The position numbers and the translations under genes are program-made. A DNA stretch of 43,877 bases from CAXSEF01 sp964236535 (GTDB lineage: Bacteria > Pseudomonadota > Alphaproteobacteria > Acetobacterales > Acetobacteraceae), in the NCBI GenBank assembly GCA_964236535.1, contig CAXSEF010000019.1, positions 1-43,877 of the forward strand. Direction: 5' to 3'. Numbering within the stretch: position 1 is the stretch's first letter; every line of letters begins with the position of its first letter. Below, one piece after another: positions 27,383-35,554 of this stretch. Under the pieces are notes generated by a model. It made no database searches. It was not told the DNA's origin and worked only from the letters and a program-made list of their open reading frames with translations.

Positions 27383-29183
27383 GCCGGGATGGACGCGGTA
27401 GTCCGGCCAGCGCCCGAGCTGCGTCGATCGAGAGGGTCCGCAGCGTACGCAGAGGCGTCGTCCGCCGCGCCCCCAGACGATCATCGGGCACGGCCTGGTC
27501 GGACGTCAGCGTGTCGATGTCCCGGGCGTGGACTGCGGCGGCACCTCGAAACCTGCCAAGCAGCATGTCGATCAGCAGCGCGCCGGACAGCGCATAGGCC
27601 GGGATCAGCATGAGGTTGTAGCGCGCCTGGTTGACAGCGACGGCAGCGTTGAAGGCAAGCACGAACCAGGCAGGCAGGGCGAGCAGCAGCAAACCCTGGC
27701 GGCTGCGGCGGGTGTACCAGAGACCGCCGACCTGGTCGGACTGCAGGCGCGCCGTACGGGCTGGCCGGAGCCCTGTACCCGATCGTGACAGGGGCCAGCC
27801 GGGGCTGTGCCAGATGCTCGGCGCCGCCTGCAACGTCAGCACGGCGCAGGCCGGGCCAAGCAGCAGACCCCAGTAGTGGTCGATCCACATCCCGCGTAGT
27901 GCCAGCGGAAGGGTAACCGCGAGGTGCCAGAGCGGCTCGCGCAGGATGTAGTGGGTCAGCAGGTAGGACAGGTGGCGATCCCAGCCGCCGGATGCCGCAA
28001 GCGTCTGCGCCATCAACTGGTTCATGCCGACGCTGTAGAAGGTGTCGGGACGCTCGTCGTAGCCGAAGCGGTCGCATGCGTGTCGGCCGAACAGCGCGTC
28101 CCCAATGCCAGACCCATCGGGAAGCCAGCACACAAAGGAAAGGCCATACTCCCGCCAGGTCATCGAGTCGAACGAGATGCGCTGCACCAGGGTGTGGCTG
28201 TCGTAGCCGTGGGTAAGCTCAGCGTGCCCGACGACGACGGCGTTGCGCGCGATCCAGGGAGCAATCGGCAGACCCACGGCAAGCACGAACGCCACCAGCG
28301 CAAGGACGGCCTGCCTCGTGGTAACCGGGCGCGCGGCATCCAACGTGGCCGGGGACGTAGGACGCCGCCAGGCAGCCGGAACGTGCAGCCAGGGAGTCTC
28401 CGGCGGCGGCGGGCCAGGGCCCACGGCAGGCGCGGGCGTGACGTCGCCGCGGGCTCGGGTGGCGATGGCCCGCGCGGCGATCATGGCAAGCGCGGTCAAG
28501 GACGTTGCATAGAACAGGTAGAGGAAGACCGGTCGGGTCAGGATCGACAGGCCGAGCAGGACCCCGCTGGTGGCGGTCCAGGCGAGGGCGCGATCAAGGC
28601 GGCGATGGCGTGATCCGGCGACGCGCCAGGCGGCAAGAGCCGAGGTCAGGCAGGCGGTGATCAGCAGCAGCGCGGTGATCTCGGTCATCAGCGTGTCGAC
28701 CGAGCGCAGCAGGACACCAGCAGTGGGTGCGGCGAGCAGCAGCGACAGCCAGGCAATGCGCTGCGAGCCAGAGGCGAGGCGGGACCCTTGCCAGAGCAGG
28801 ACGAAGAAGGCGGCAAGCATGGCGAACTGCAGCCAGCGCATCAGCGGGGCCGCGCGCGGACACGACGGATCGTGGCCCTGGGTGCGGACTTGGCAGGCCA
28901 TCGCCGCGCGCAGGCGGGAATCGAGGGTGGCGACGGCGGCCAGCAGCGAGGGATAGAGCGGGGCGAAGCGCATGCCGGACGGCCGGGTGCCGTCGCGGAG
29001 GGCGTCGGCGAACATGTAGCCGTCGGTGAAGCGGCCGGTGTCGTGCAGGTCCTGGGCGATGCCGAGATAGAACGGCTGGTCGAAGGTGGAGAGCGCCTGC
29101 ACCCGGTCGGCGGGCCAGAGTGTGCCGAGCACGACGAGCGTGGCGAGCAGGGCGCCCAGGGTTCCGCGGAGCAGGCGTGGCAT
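27252..29183 (-). CDS. polytopic membrane protein, GT-C glycosyltransferase-like
   Basis: A 643-residue inner-membrane protein with roughly ten hydrophobic segments (for example 5-25, 118-135, 143-160, 165-185, 205-245, 293-315, 415-455, 500-545). After the first helix it has TFDQPFYLGIAQDLHDTGRF, in the place where GT-C enzymes such as ArnT carry an acidic residue in the first periplasmic loop; this is only a resemblance. A Pro-rich loop (GPGPPPPETPW) lies near residue 260. The last 90 or so residues are hydrophilic, and the final 43 are encoded on the strand opposite the SirB1-like gene. Lipid-linked sugar transfer is a guess; no partner genes adjoin. Confidence 0.6.
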   Translation of the reverse strand: MPRLLRGTLGALLATLVVLGTLWPADRVQALSTFDQPFYLGIAQDLHDTGRFTDGYMFADALRDGTRPSGMRFAPLYPSLLAAVATLDSRLRAAMACQVRTQGHDPSCPRAAPLMRWLQFAMLAAFFVLLWQGSRLASGSQRIAWLSLLLAAPTAGVLLRSVDTLMTEITALLLITACLTSALAAWRVAGSRHRRLDRALAWTATSGVLLGLSILTRPVFLYLFYATSLTALAMIAARAIATRARGDVTPAPAVGPGPPPPETPWLHVPAAWRRPTSPATLDAARPVTTRQAVLALVAFVLAVGLPIAPWIARNAVVVGHAELTHGYDSHTLVQRISFDSMTWREYGLSFVCWLPDGSGIGDALFGRHACDRFGYDERPDTFYSVGMNQLMAQTLAASGGWDRHLSYLLTHYILREPLWHLAVTLPLALRGMWIDHYWGLLLGPACAVLTLQAAPSIWHSPGWPLSRSGTGLRPARTARLQSDQVGGLWYTRRSRQGLLLLALPAWFVLAFNAAVAVNQARYNLMLIPAYALSGALLIDMLLGRFRGAAAVHARDIDTLTSDQAVPDDRLGARRTTPLRTLRTLSIDAARALAGLPRPSRLSSAAPEAPQPVFVPWQHPPLAGRERGSARSNAARRRRDPPAD

Positions 29184-29334
29184 GGCGCGATGGTGGAGGA
29201 GGCTGCGGTCGAAGGCCAGGGCTCAGGACCGGCGAGGCGAGGCCAGGGCGCTCGCTCCACGTCCTGGAAGCCGGTACACACCGGGGATCGAGGCGGCGGG
29301 CCTGCGGACGAAGGAGTTCGCGCCCGGTCTGCAG

Positions 29335-29425
29335 CGTATGCCACGGGCGGAGGGGCTGGTTTGCAAAGACCTACGGCCTTTGGCGGGTCGGGGCAGAGCC
29401 CAGCCTTGCTTGGCTTGCTTGCGGG
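29335..29425 (+). repeat. intergenic hairpin element, copy 12 (right half)
   Basis: CTACGGCCTTTGGCGGGTCG, GGGCAGAGCCCAGCCTTGCTTGG. This is the right half of the type a/b element without the stem 1-stem 2 half. It overlaps the end of the antiporter gene on the other strand. Confidence 0.68.
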
Positions 29426-31971
29426 ACTACCGGCGCCGTCGCTTCCGGATCGTAGTCGAAGGCGAGCAGCCTGGGTGGGCTCTCGCCGACGCTGGGGACC
29501 GGCCGGCGGTCGCGCAACGCGTCAAGACGAGAGGTGAGCTGCGGGTTCTCATCGACCAGGCGGCGAAATTCACGGCCATCCAGTTCCAGCAGGTGGCTGA
29601 ACGAGCGGGCGCGCACCGTGTCGTGGCGGCGGCTGCCGGCGAGCACCTCTTCAGCGCCGAAGAAGTCGCCACTGTTCAGGGTGAAGGTGGCGCCGTCACC
29701 CGTTACCTCGACCGCGCCGGAACTGACAAAGAACACGGCCAGGGCGCGCCGGCCGCGTCGGGTGATCGCCTCGCCGGGAACGACGAAGCGCATGGTGACG
29801 TTCATCGCGATGTCGTGCAGCACCGCGTCCTGCAGGCCGGAAAGCAGCGGCACCTGGCGCAGTCGGGCGTCGAGGCCGCTCTGCAGGTTGAAGCGAAGTG
29901 GATGGGCGAGACGATCGCGACGGACTTCCAGTACGCGCCGCAACTCGTCGTGCAACTCGTCGCCGATCAGCGACTCGCGCCGCATGGTGTCATAGGCATC
30001 GGTCTCCATCCGGATAGCAATCTGGCGAAGCACGCGCAGTTCCAGTGCCTCGGTGTAGCCGGGGTACTGGACCCGCAGCGTGGTGGCGGCGTCTTCCATG
30101 AGGAAGCGGCGGCGCTCTATGATCTCGCCGACGATCTCGCTCACGCGCTGGCCGAGCACCGGCTCGACGCGGCGGCGCATGAACCGGGTCATCGAGGCGA
30201 CAACGAGGCGCATCAGCAGCAGCGTCTCGAAGCGTTCTGCGAGGCAATGCATCAGCGGCGTGTCGATACGCAGGCGCCGGTGCAGCGTCTGCGCAAGCTG
30301 GAAGCGAAGGTTGGGACGCAGGCGGCGCTTGGCCGCGCGCATATAGCCGAGCCGGCCTCCGGTACGCGCGCCGTCGATCATGCTTTCCGCTGTCCAAAGC
30401 AGGTTCTCCATGATGCGACGAGGCAGCGCGCGGTCCTTGAACATCTCCAGCAGCACGGTGCGTTCCTGAGAGGCCAGCGTGATCAGGCCGAGCTTGATGC
30501 GGTCACGGTCGGTGATCGCGGCGTCGAACTCGTTCGCCTCGGTTTCCTGCTCGATACGGGCGGTGAAACGCTCCAGGACGCGCTGGGTGATCGGGCGGGC
30601 AAAGCCCAGCTCGGCGGCGGTCTGGCGCAGGCGGTCGCGCGCCTCGCCCATGCCGATGGCAACGACCTGGTGGCGCAGCGCCTGGTCGATCGCGGTCAGG
30701 CGGTCGAGATGCAGCCAGCGTACCAGCAGGCCAAGGGTGGTGCCGCCGGCGAGCAGGGTGACGAGGACGAAGCCGGTGGCCAGGATGGCGATGAACTGGC
30801 GCACGTCTGCCGGGATGTCCGGGTTCTCGGTGACCGAGAGCGCGAGGGCGAGGGTGATGGCGCCGCGCAGTCCGCCCCACAGCATGGTGACCTTGAACGG
30901 CACCGACACATGCTGGCTCAGGCGCAATGCGGTGAGCAGGGGAAGCAGGGCGAACAGCACCACGGCGCGGGCCGCATAGGCCGCGCCGATCATTGCCGCA
31001 AGCAGAACGAGGTTGCGCGAGGTGGCGCCGATCATGAGGCGAGGAACCAGCATGGACGCGAGGATGAACACCATCGAGCTGGCCCAGAAGGCAAGCTGCG
31101 CCCAGACGTCGGTGAGGTAGGCCCAGCCGTGCGGGCGGAAGGTGGAGGGGCCGATGGCACTGATGGTAAGCCCGGCGCTTGCGGCGGCGACGACGCCGGA
31201 GGCGTGCAGAAATTCGTCGCAGGTGATGTAGGCGATATACGGCAGCGCGAGGGTCAGGGTGACCTCGGCAGCGCGGATACCGCCCAGCAGCGGCACTGCA
31301 TAGAGCACCAGGCGGGCAAGCACGAAGCCGGCCACAAGGCCCACTGCGAGCGAGGACCCGAGCATCCAGGCGGCCTCGAACAGGCCGGCTGGACCCGAGT
31401 GGGTCACCTGGCCAAGCAGCATGGTGAAGATGGCGATCGCGGCGGCGTCGTTGAGCAGGCTCTCGCCCTCCACCAGGCGGGTGAGCCGGCTGTCCGCGCC
31501 GATGCCGCGGAACACCGCCACGACGGCCGAAGGATCGGTAGTTGCGACGATGGCGCCGAGCATCAGGCAGGCGGACAACGGCACCGTGGCAAGCGGCGCC
31601 AGGGCGAAGCCGACGGCGGCGGTGCTGACCACCACGGCGACGACCGCCATGGTGAGTACGGGTGCGGTGTCGCGGGCGAGCCTGCGGACGTCGATCGACA
31701 GGGCGCCGTGGAACACCAGCAGCGGCAGGAAGATGAAGAGGAATGCCTGGGCGTTAATTGGCAGGTGCACCAGGGCACCAGCGACGCCGTCGAAAACGGT
31801 GGCCCGGGGGGTCTCGAGCACGAGGACGGCGCCGCCACCGATCAGCGTACCGACGATGGCCAGGAGTACTGTGTCGGAGAGCGCGAGGCGACGGGCGAGC
31901 GGCTGCACCGCGCTGACGATGACGAGCAGTAGGGCGATGAGGAGCAGTACGTGCGGGAGTTGATCGGGCAT
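29371..31971 (-). CDS. CPA1 Na+/H+ antiporter with C-terminal cyclic-nucleotide-binding domain
   Basis: An 866-residue protein. Residues 1-420 form a CPA1 (NhaP/NHE-type) exchanger with about 12 helices: ATTDPSAVVAVFR (143-155), EGESLLNDAAAIAIF (168-182) with the ion-binding Asn-Asp pair N174/D175, and WGGLRGAITLAL (365-376). A helical cytoplasmic stretch (about 425-700) follows, then a cNMP-binding-like domain (about 715-830: VPLLSGLQDAVLHDIA, FVVPGEAITRRG, LNSGDFFGAEEVL). This plan recalls SOS1- and sNHE-type exchangers. The start was set at ATG 31971. The last 17 or so residues and the stop lie in a repeat element. Ligand and ion are not known. Confidence 0.86.
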   Translation of the reverse strand: MPDQLPHVLLLIALLLVIVSAVQPLARRLALSDTVLLAIVGTLIGGGAVLVLETPRATVFDGVAGALVHLPINAQAFLFIFLPLLVFHGALSIDVRRLARDTAPVLTMAVVAVVVSTAAVGFALAPLATVPLSACLMLGAIVATTDPSAVVAVFRGIGADSRLTRLVEGESLLNDAAAIAIFTMLLGQVTHSGPAGLFEAAWMLGSSLAVGLVAGFVLARLVLYAVPLLGGIRAAEVTLTLALPYIAYITCDEFLHASGVVAAASAGLTISAIGPSTFRPHGWAYLTDVWAQLAFWASSMVFILASMLVPRLMIGATSRNLVLLAAMIGAAYAARAVVLFALLPLLTALRLSQHVSVPFKVTMLWGGLRGAITLALALSVTENPDIPADVRQFIAILATGFVLVTLLAGGTTLGLLVRWLHLDRLTAIDQALRHQVVAIGMGEARDRLRQTAAELGFARPITQRVLERFTARIEQETEANEFDAAITDRDRIKLGLITLASQERTVLLEMFKDRALPRRIMENLLWTAESMIDGARTGGRLGYMRAAKRRLRPNLRFQLAQTLHRRLRIDTPLMHCLAERFETLLLMRLVVASMTRFMRRRVEPVLGQRVSEIVGEIIERRRFLMEDAATTLRVQYPGYTEALELRVLRQIAIRMETDAYDTMRRESLIGDELHDELRRVLEVRRDRLAHPLRFNLQSGLDARLRQVPLLSGLQDAVLHDIAMNVTMRFVVPGEAITRRGRRALAVFFVSSGAVEVTGDGATFTLNSGDFFGAEEVLAGSRRHDTVRARSFSHLLELDGREFRRLVDENPQLTSRLDALRDRRPVPSVGESPPRLLAFDYDPEATAPVVPQASQARLGSAPTRQRP

Positions 31972-32378
31972 GGCGGCACTATGTGCTGTGGAGACGGCCG
32001 GTTGAAGGCGCCTGCGAGGGAAGCCAACGCCACGGCACTGTCCGCGACCCGCCACAGCCGAGATCGGAGTCGCGTCGTCTTCGGCAAATGGAGAATCTGG
32101 CGTCCGGACCGCAGGGCATCAAGCTGGCTGCCTCGACCATGGCACGCCCAGACCTGGCCCAGCTTGGGTGGCCCGAGGATTGCAGAGAGGATTGCAGATC
32201 GGAAACGCGCTTTCTCAGCCGGGCATGTTGCGACGCCCATCAGGCCTGGAAGCATTGCTGGAATGGCTTGGATCGCGAACGTTGGCCCTTCCAGTAGCCC
32301 GTGCGCGCACGCGGAAGTTCAGGCCTGCCACCGCCGGCGTGCAGAGGCAAAGTCTGGCCTCGCCTGATGCGGCCGTGC
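31972..32378. other. 407-bp gap without recognisable gene
   Basis: No convincing coding frame on either strand. It contains an exact 12-bp tandem duplication, GAGGATTGCAGA at 32175-32186 and 32187-32198. GTGCAGAGGCAAAGTCTGGCC (around 32339) faintly recalls reversed stem 1 of the element family. Upstream region of the antiporter and downstream of copD. Confidence 0.4.
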
Positions 32379-34115
32379 CTAGGCCTCCCGGTAGAGCAGC
32401 AGCAGCACGCCGATGATCATGAAGCAGGGCGGCCAGACCCAGCCGGCCAGGCGGGTGGTGCGTCCAGGAGGCAGCCGGAGCTCGAGCCAGCGAGACCAGC
32501 CGGCGATGATGCCGAGGAGAGCGATCGGGGTGTGGGTCAGCTCAATCAGCAGCTGGTCCTTGACGTTGGCAATGGCGTGGCTGTGGGTGAACAGCAGGGC
32601 GCTGCCGGTGGCGCACATCAGCGGGAACACCAGGGCCGCGCGCGGGCTGCGCAGGCGGCCGGTGCGCACGGCCCACTCGAACAGCGAGAAGATGACGATC
32701 ACGACCACGAACATGCGGTGCTGGACCACCTCGACGTCGCGGAAGGCGGACATCCAGTCGATGTCGCCAGACGGCCAGATCTCTGGGTCGGAGCGGATCA
32801 GCAGGAAGCCGGCAAGGCCGAGAAAGACCAGCGGCCAGTGCCGGGCCCAGCGCAGACCCGCCTGGTTGAGCAGAGCGAGCAGGCCGAGGACAAGGACGAA
32901 GATGCCGGACCAGTGATGGTTGTACTCGGACCACACGATGTCGTCGGCGTTGCGCGGCGGCAGTTCGCTTTGTCCCTCGACGAACGCGGGAAGCGGCTTG
33001 CCAGCCCGGGCACTCGCTTCGGCGTCGAGCTGTTGCTGGAGTGCAGGGATGGCGAGCTTGTCATGACCGGGCGACACCAGGACCGGCCATTGCGGGGTGT
33101 TGCGCTCGACGATCTCGGCAAAGGTGACGCGGTCCTGCGTGAGGTCGATGGCCGGCGGTACCGAGGTCAGCGAGGCGGCGGTGAAGAACAGGGTGATGCC
33201 GATGCCGATCTCGACCTCGGCGAAGCGCTTCATGCGGGCGACAGGCGCCGCACGATCGCCGCGGCCCAGGCGCTCGGTGACCCGGAAGTTGCCGTAGCCA
33301 AGTGCCAGCAGCATCGCGAACATGGCGATCTTGGCGCAGACCATCACGCCGTAGGCGGTGCCGTACAGGCCGGACCAGGACCCGATGTAGAGCAGACTCA
33401 TGGTGACGCCGGAGACCAGGATGCAGGCCACACCGGCAAGCGAGATGCGCGAGAAGCGAGGGCCGATCCAGCGCCAGCCGGGCAGGTCGTTCACGCGGTT
33501 CAGCGCCATCAGGAAGCAGGGAATGCCGCCGATCCAGACCGCGGCGCCGAGCTGATGCAGGAACTCGACGACGAGCAGAACCACGTTGTCGTCCAGGCGG
33601 GCGGCGGCGTGGGTGGTCATCGTCGCCGCGGTCAGCTCGACCACGCACAGCGCGAGGAGGATCGCCGCCGGAGTACGGCGCGGCAGGAACAGCAGCAGTG
33701 CCAGCAGGCCCGCGGCTGCGATCTTGACCAGCCCGGCCACCGCGTAGTCGGCCCCGAGCGCCTGCGGCAGGGTGAGCCCGACCGTGTCCATCAGGACCGC
33801 GGACTGCATCGCAATGTTGAGGCCTTCGCACAGCACCAGGGCGACGGCGGCCCAGGCGGCGATGCGGGCCGTCGTGCCGCGGACTGCAAGGCCGACGGGC
33901 CGCGTACGCCGCCCGGTGGCATAGGTGCTGCCTGGAGCGTCGAGCGCTGCCAAGGTGGCCGCGCCGGCCGAGGTGCTGGCGGCTGGCAGCGCCGCGAACG
34001 GGCGTGCCACGGCGATGAGGAACAGCGCCCCTCCGACGGCTGCGGACTGCGCCGCGATGGTGAGACCGTGCAGGACGATGCCGAGATAGCCGAACAGGTC
34101 GACGAGCAGCGACAT
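32379..34115 (-). CDS. copD: CopD-family copper membrane protein
   Basis: A 578-residue polytopic membrane protein. The first half (about 1-320) matches the CopD/PcoD domain, with eight or so helices and conserved His in TTHAAARLDD, FLHQLGAAVWIGG and nearby; the second half adds four helices with EYNHHWSG, DVEVVQHRMF and THSHAIANV, giving further His-rich loops at the membrane face. CopD takes up copper together with periplasmic CopC. ATG 34115 lies 4 bp after the copC stop, so the two are translated as a unit. The frame is open to 34277 but that would overlap copC. Confidence 0.88.
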   Translation of the reverse strand: MSLLVDLFGYLGIVLHGLTIAAQSAAVGGALFLIAVARPFAALPAASTSAGAATLAALDAPGSTYATGRRTRPVGLAVRGTTARIAAWAAVALVLCEGLNIAMQSAVLMDTVGLTLPQALGADYAVAGLVKIAAAGLLALLLFLPRRTPAAILLALCVVELTAATMTTHAAARLDDNVVLLVVEFLHQLGAAVWIGGIPCFLMALNRVNDLPGWRWIGPRFSRISLAGVACILVSGVTMSLLYIGSWSGLYGTAYGVMVCAKIAMFAMLLALGYGNFRVTERLGRGDRAAPVARMKRFAEVEIGIGITLFFTAASLTSVPPAIDLTQDRVTFAEIVERNTPQWPVLVSPGHDKLAIPALQQQLDAEASARAGKPLPAFVEGQSELPPRNADDIVWSEYNHHWSGIFVLVLGLLALLNQAGLRWARHWPLVFLGLAGFLLIRSDPEIWPSGDIDWMSAFRDVEVVQHRMFVVVIVIFSLFEWAVRTGRLRSPRAALVFPLMCATGSALLFTHSHAIANVKDQLLIELTHTPIALLGIIAGWSRWLELRLPPGRTTRLAGWVWPPCFMIIGVLLLLYREA

Positions 34116-34119
34116 CGCC

Positions 34120-34632
34120 TCAGTTCCCGGTGCTGCGCGCTGCAGGGGGTGGCGAGGTGGCCGAGGTAGCGGCGCCGGGAAGGACGGCTGCAGTCGCGGC
34201 GGGAGCGGGACTGGTGGAGGCGTCGGCGGGTCCGGTGCCGACAGTGAAGGGGACGTCGCCGCGGGTGATATGGCCATCGGTGGCGAGGACCTGCCAGCGC
34301 ACCGTGTAGGCGCCGGGGTCGAGCTTGGCCGTGGCGCTGAGCTGGTCGGTGGGGCCGGACGGGTCGACCGGGAGGCGCTGGGTGCCGCGGTCAGCGCGGA
34401 TCAGGGTCATGGTCGAGCGGCTGCGGTCCACGCGGCTGTTGTAGTGCAGAGTGATGGTGGAGGCGCCGGCGGGCAGGCTGCCGCCGACGGCGGGCTGGCT
34501 CGCGACCAGGATGGCGTGGGCGCGGGCCGCGGGCGCGAGCGCCAGGAGGGCAAGGGCCGCGACCGCCGTGGCGGAAACCGTGGGAACGGCGGTGGCAGCC
34601 TGGACGAAAATCGGAGGGGCGGGGCGGGGCAT
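34120..34632 (-). CDS. copC: periplasmic copper-binding protein CopC
   Basis: A 170-residue protein with a signal peptide (hydrophobic core about 18-35, cleavage after ARA at 38), leaving mature His39 as the first residue, the known Cu(II) ligand in CopC. The second site is D119/H121 in ATDGHITRGDVPF. The Ig-like barrel spans 39-132 (HAILVASQPAVGG, ITLHYNSRVD, YTVRWQVLATDGH); no Met-rich Cu(I) site is visible. A Pro/Ala/Thr-rich tail (133-170) follows. AAGGAAG precedes ATG 34632. It hands copper to CopD, encoded 4 bp downstream. Confidence 0.9.
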   Translation of the reverse strand: MPRPAPPIFVQAATAVPTVSATAVAALALLALAPAARAHAILVASQPAVGGSLPAGASTITLHYNSRVDRSRSTMTLIRADRGTQRLPVDPSGPTDQLSATAKLDPGAYTVRWQVLATDGHITRGDVPFTVGTGPADASTSPAPAATAAVLPGAATSATSPPPAARSTGN

Positions 34633-35004
34633 GTCGGCTTCCTTCGCGCGTGACCGGCATGCGTGACGTCCGGGGTCGTGATTCCTACGTCCGTGGCGTC
34701 GGGGCTGTCCATGCAGGGTCGCGTGATGTCGGCCGGCGCGAAGGGCGCGCCTGGCGATGCAGGCGGGACGGGCCGTCCCTCGGCCACGGGTGGAGCCGGC
34801 CGGGCCGGCGCGCCGGCGGTCGGCTGTCGTCAGCGGCGGGTAGCTCCGTTCCCGGATGCATCGGCCGTGGCGGAGCGTCGCTCCGGAACGGCAGGCGCGA
34901 GAGAGCCATGCCCGCAAGCAGCTTCTCCGCGGCGTGCCAGCCAACCTGCCCTGCAAGTCAGCATGGTGCGCGGCCCAGCCTGGCGCGCAAGCCAGCGTCG
35001 CGCC
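34633..35004. other. 372-bp gap upstream of copC
   Basis: Very GC-rich; open frames on both strands lack gene-like features. It must hold the copCD promoter unless that transcript starts before the lipoprotein gene. I see no clear promoter, operator or element copy. Confidence 0.4.
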
Positions 35005-35334
35005 CTACCCTGTCGCGGGTACCACCTTAACGAGCCCCGCCGTGCGTACGCCTAGCGCTACCGTCCGCGTGATCACCTGCGTGGCGGTTCCGGGGGCCTG
35101 CGTGCCGGCCTGCAGCTCGGCAACCAGGGGGTCGATCGCCGCGACTGCGAGAGCCACCAGAGGGCTCACGGCCGGGTCGGCCAATGTCGCGACGCCGGCC
35201 ATCCCTTTCACCACGCCCCAAAACAGCACGATTTCGGCGGTCGTCACATCCGACCCAATGACCGCGGTCTCCAGGGTGGCGCACCCTGCGAGCGGTAGTG
35301 CGGCACCGCCCAGGACGAAGGCTCGACGGTTCAT
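35005..35334 (-). CDS. small predicted lipoprotein, family not recognised
   Basis: A 109-residue protein with a lipoprotein signal: MNRR, a hydrophobic stretch and lipobox LAGC with Cys18 as the acylation site. The mature part is Ala/Val/Thr-rich with a hydrophobic segment (about 36-65) and no Cys or catalytic motif that I recognise. It is followed on the same strand by copC after 372 bp, so a role in copper handling is possible but unproven. Divergent from the family-5 SBP gene. Confidence 0.62.
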   Translation of the reverse strand: MNRRAFVLGGAALPLAGCATLETAVIGSDVTTAEIVLFWGVVKGMAGVATLADPAVSPLVALAVAAIDPLVAELQAGTQAPGTATQVITRTVALGVRTAGLVKVVPATG

Positions 35335-35554
35335 GGCAGTCCTGATTCTGTGCGGCGCCGGTCCCGCCGGCGGAGTGACTACTGCAACCGGTGCGATGTG
35401 GTGAAGCGTTGTGCGCGGCGGACGCCCACCGTCCGACGGCGGCCGATCGCCGCTGCCCGGACACGGGGGTGCACCGTGGGCCGCGGATCGGGCGACCTGC
35501 TGGCCAAGCGTCGCCGGGCTTCGTAGGCTCGGCGCGGGGTTGGTGGTGGGTGAC

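Noticed and set aside
29086..31932. Plus-strand open frame of about 950 codons opposite the antiporter
   Set aside because: Composition is Gln/His/Gly/Asp-rich without conserved blocks; the minus-strand antiporter with its ion-binding motif is the real gene.
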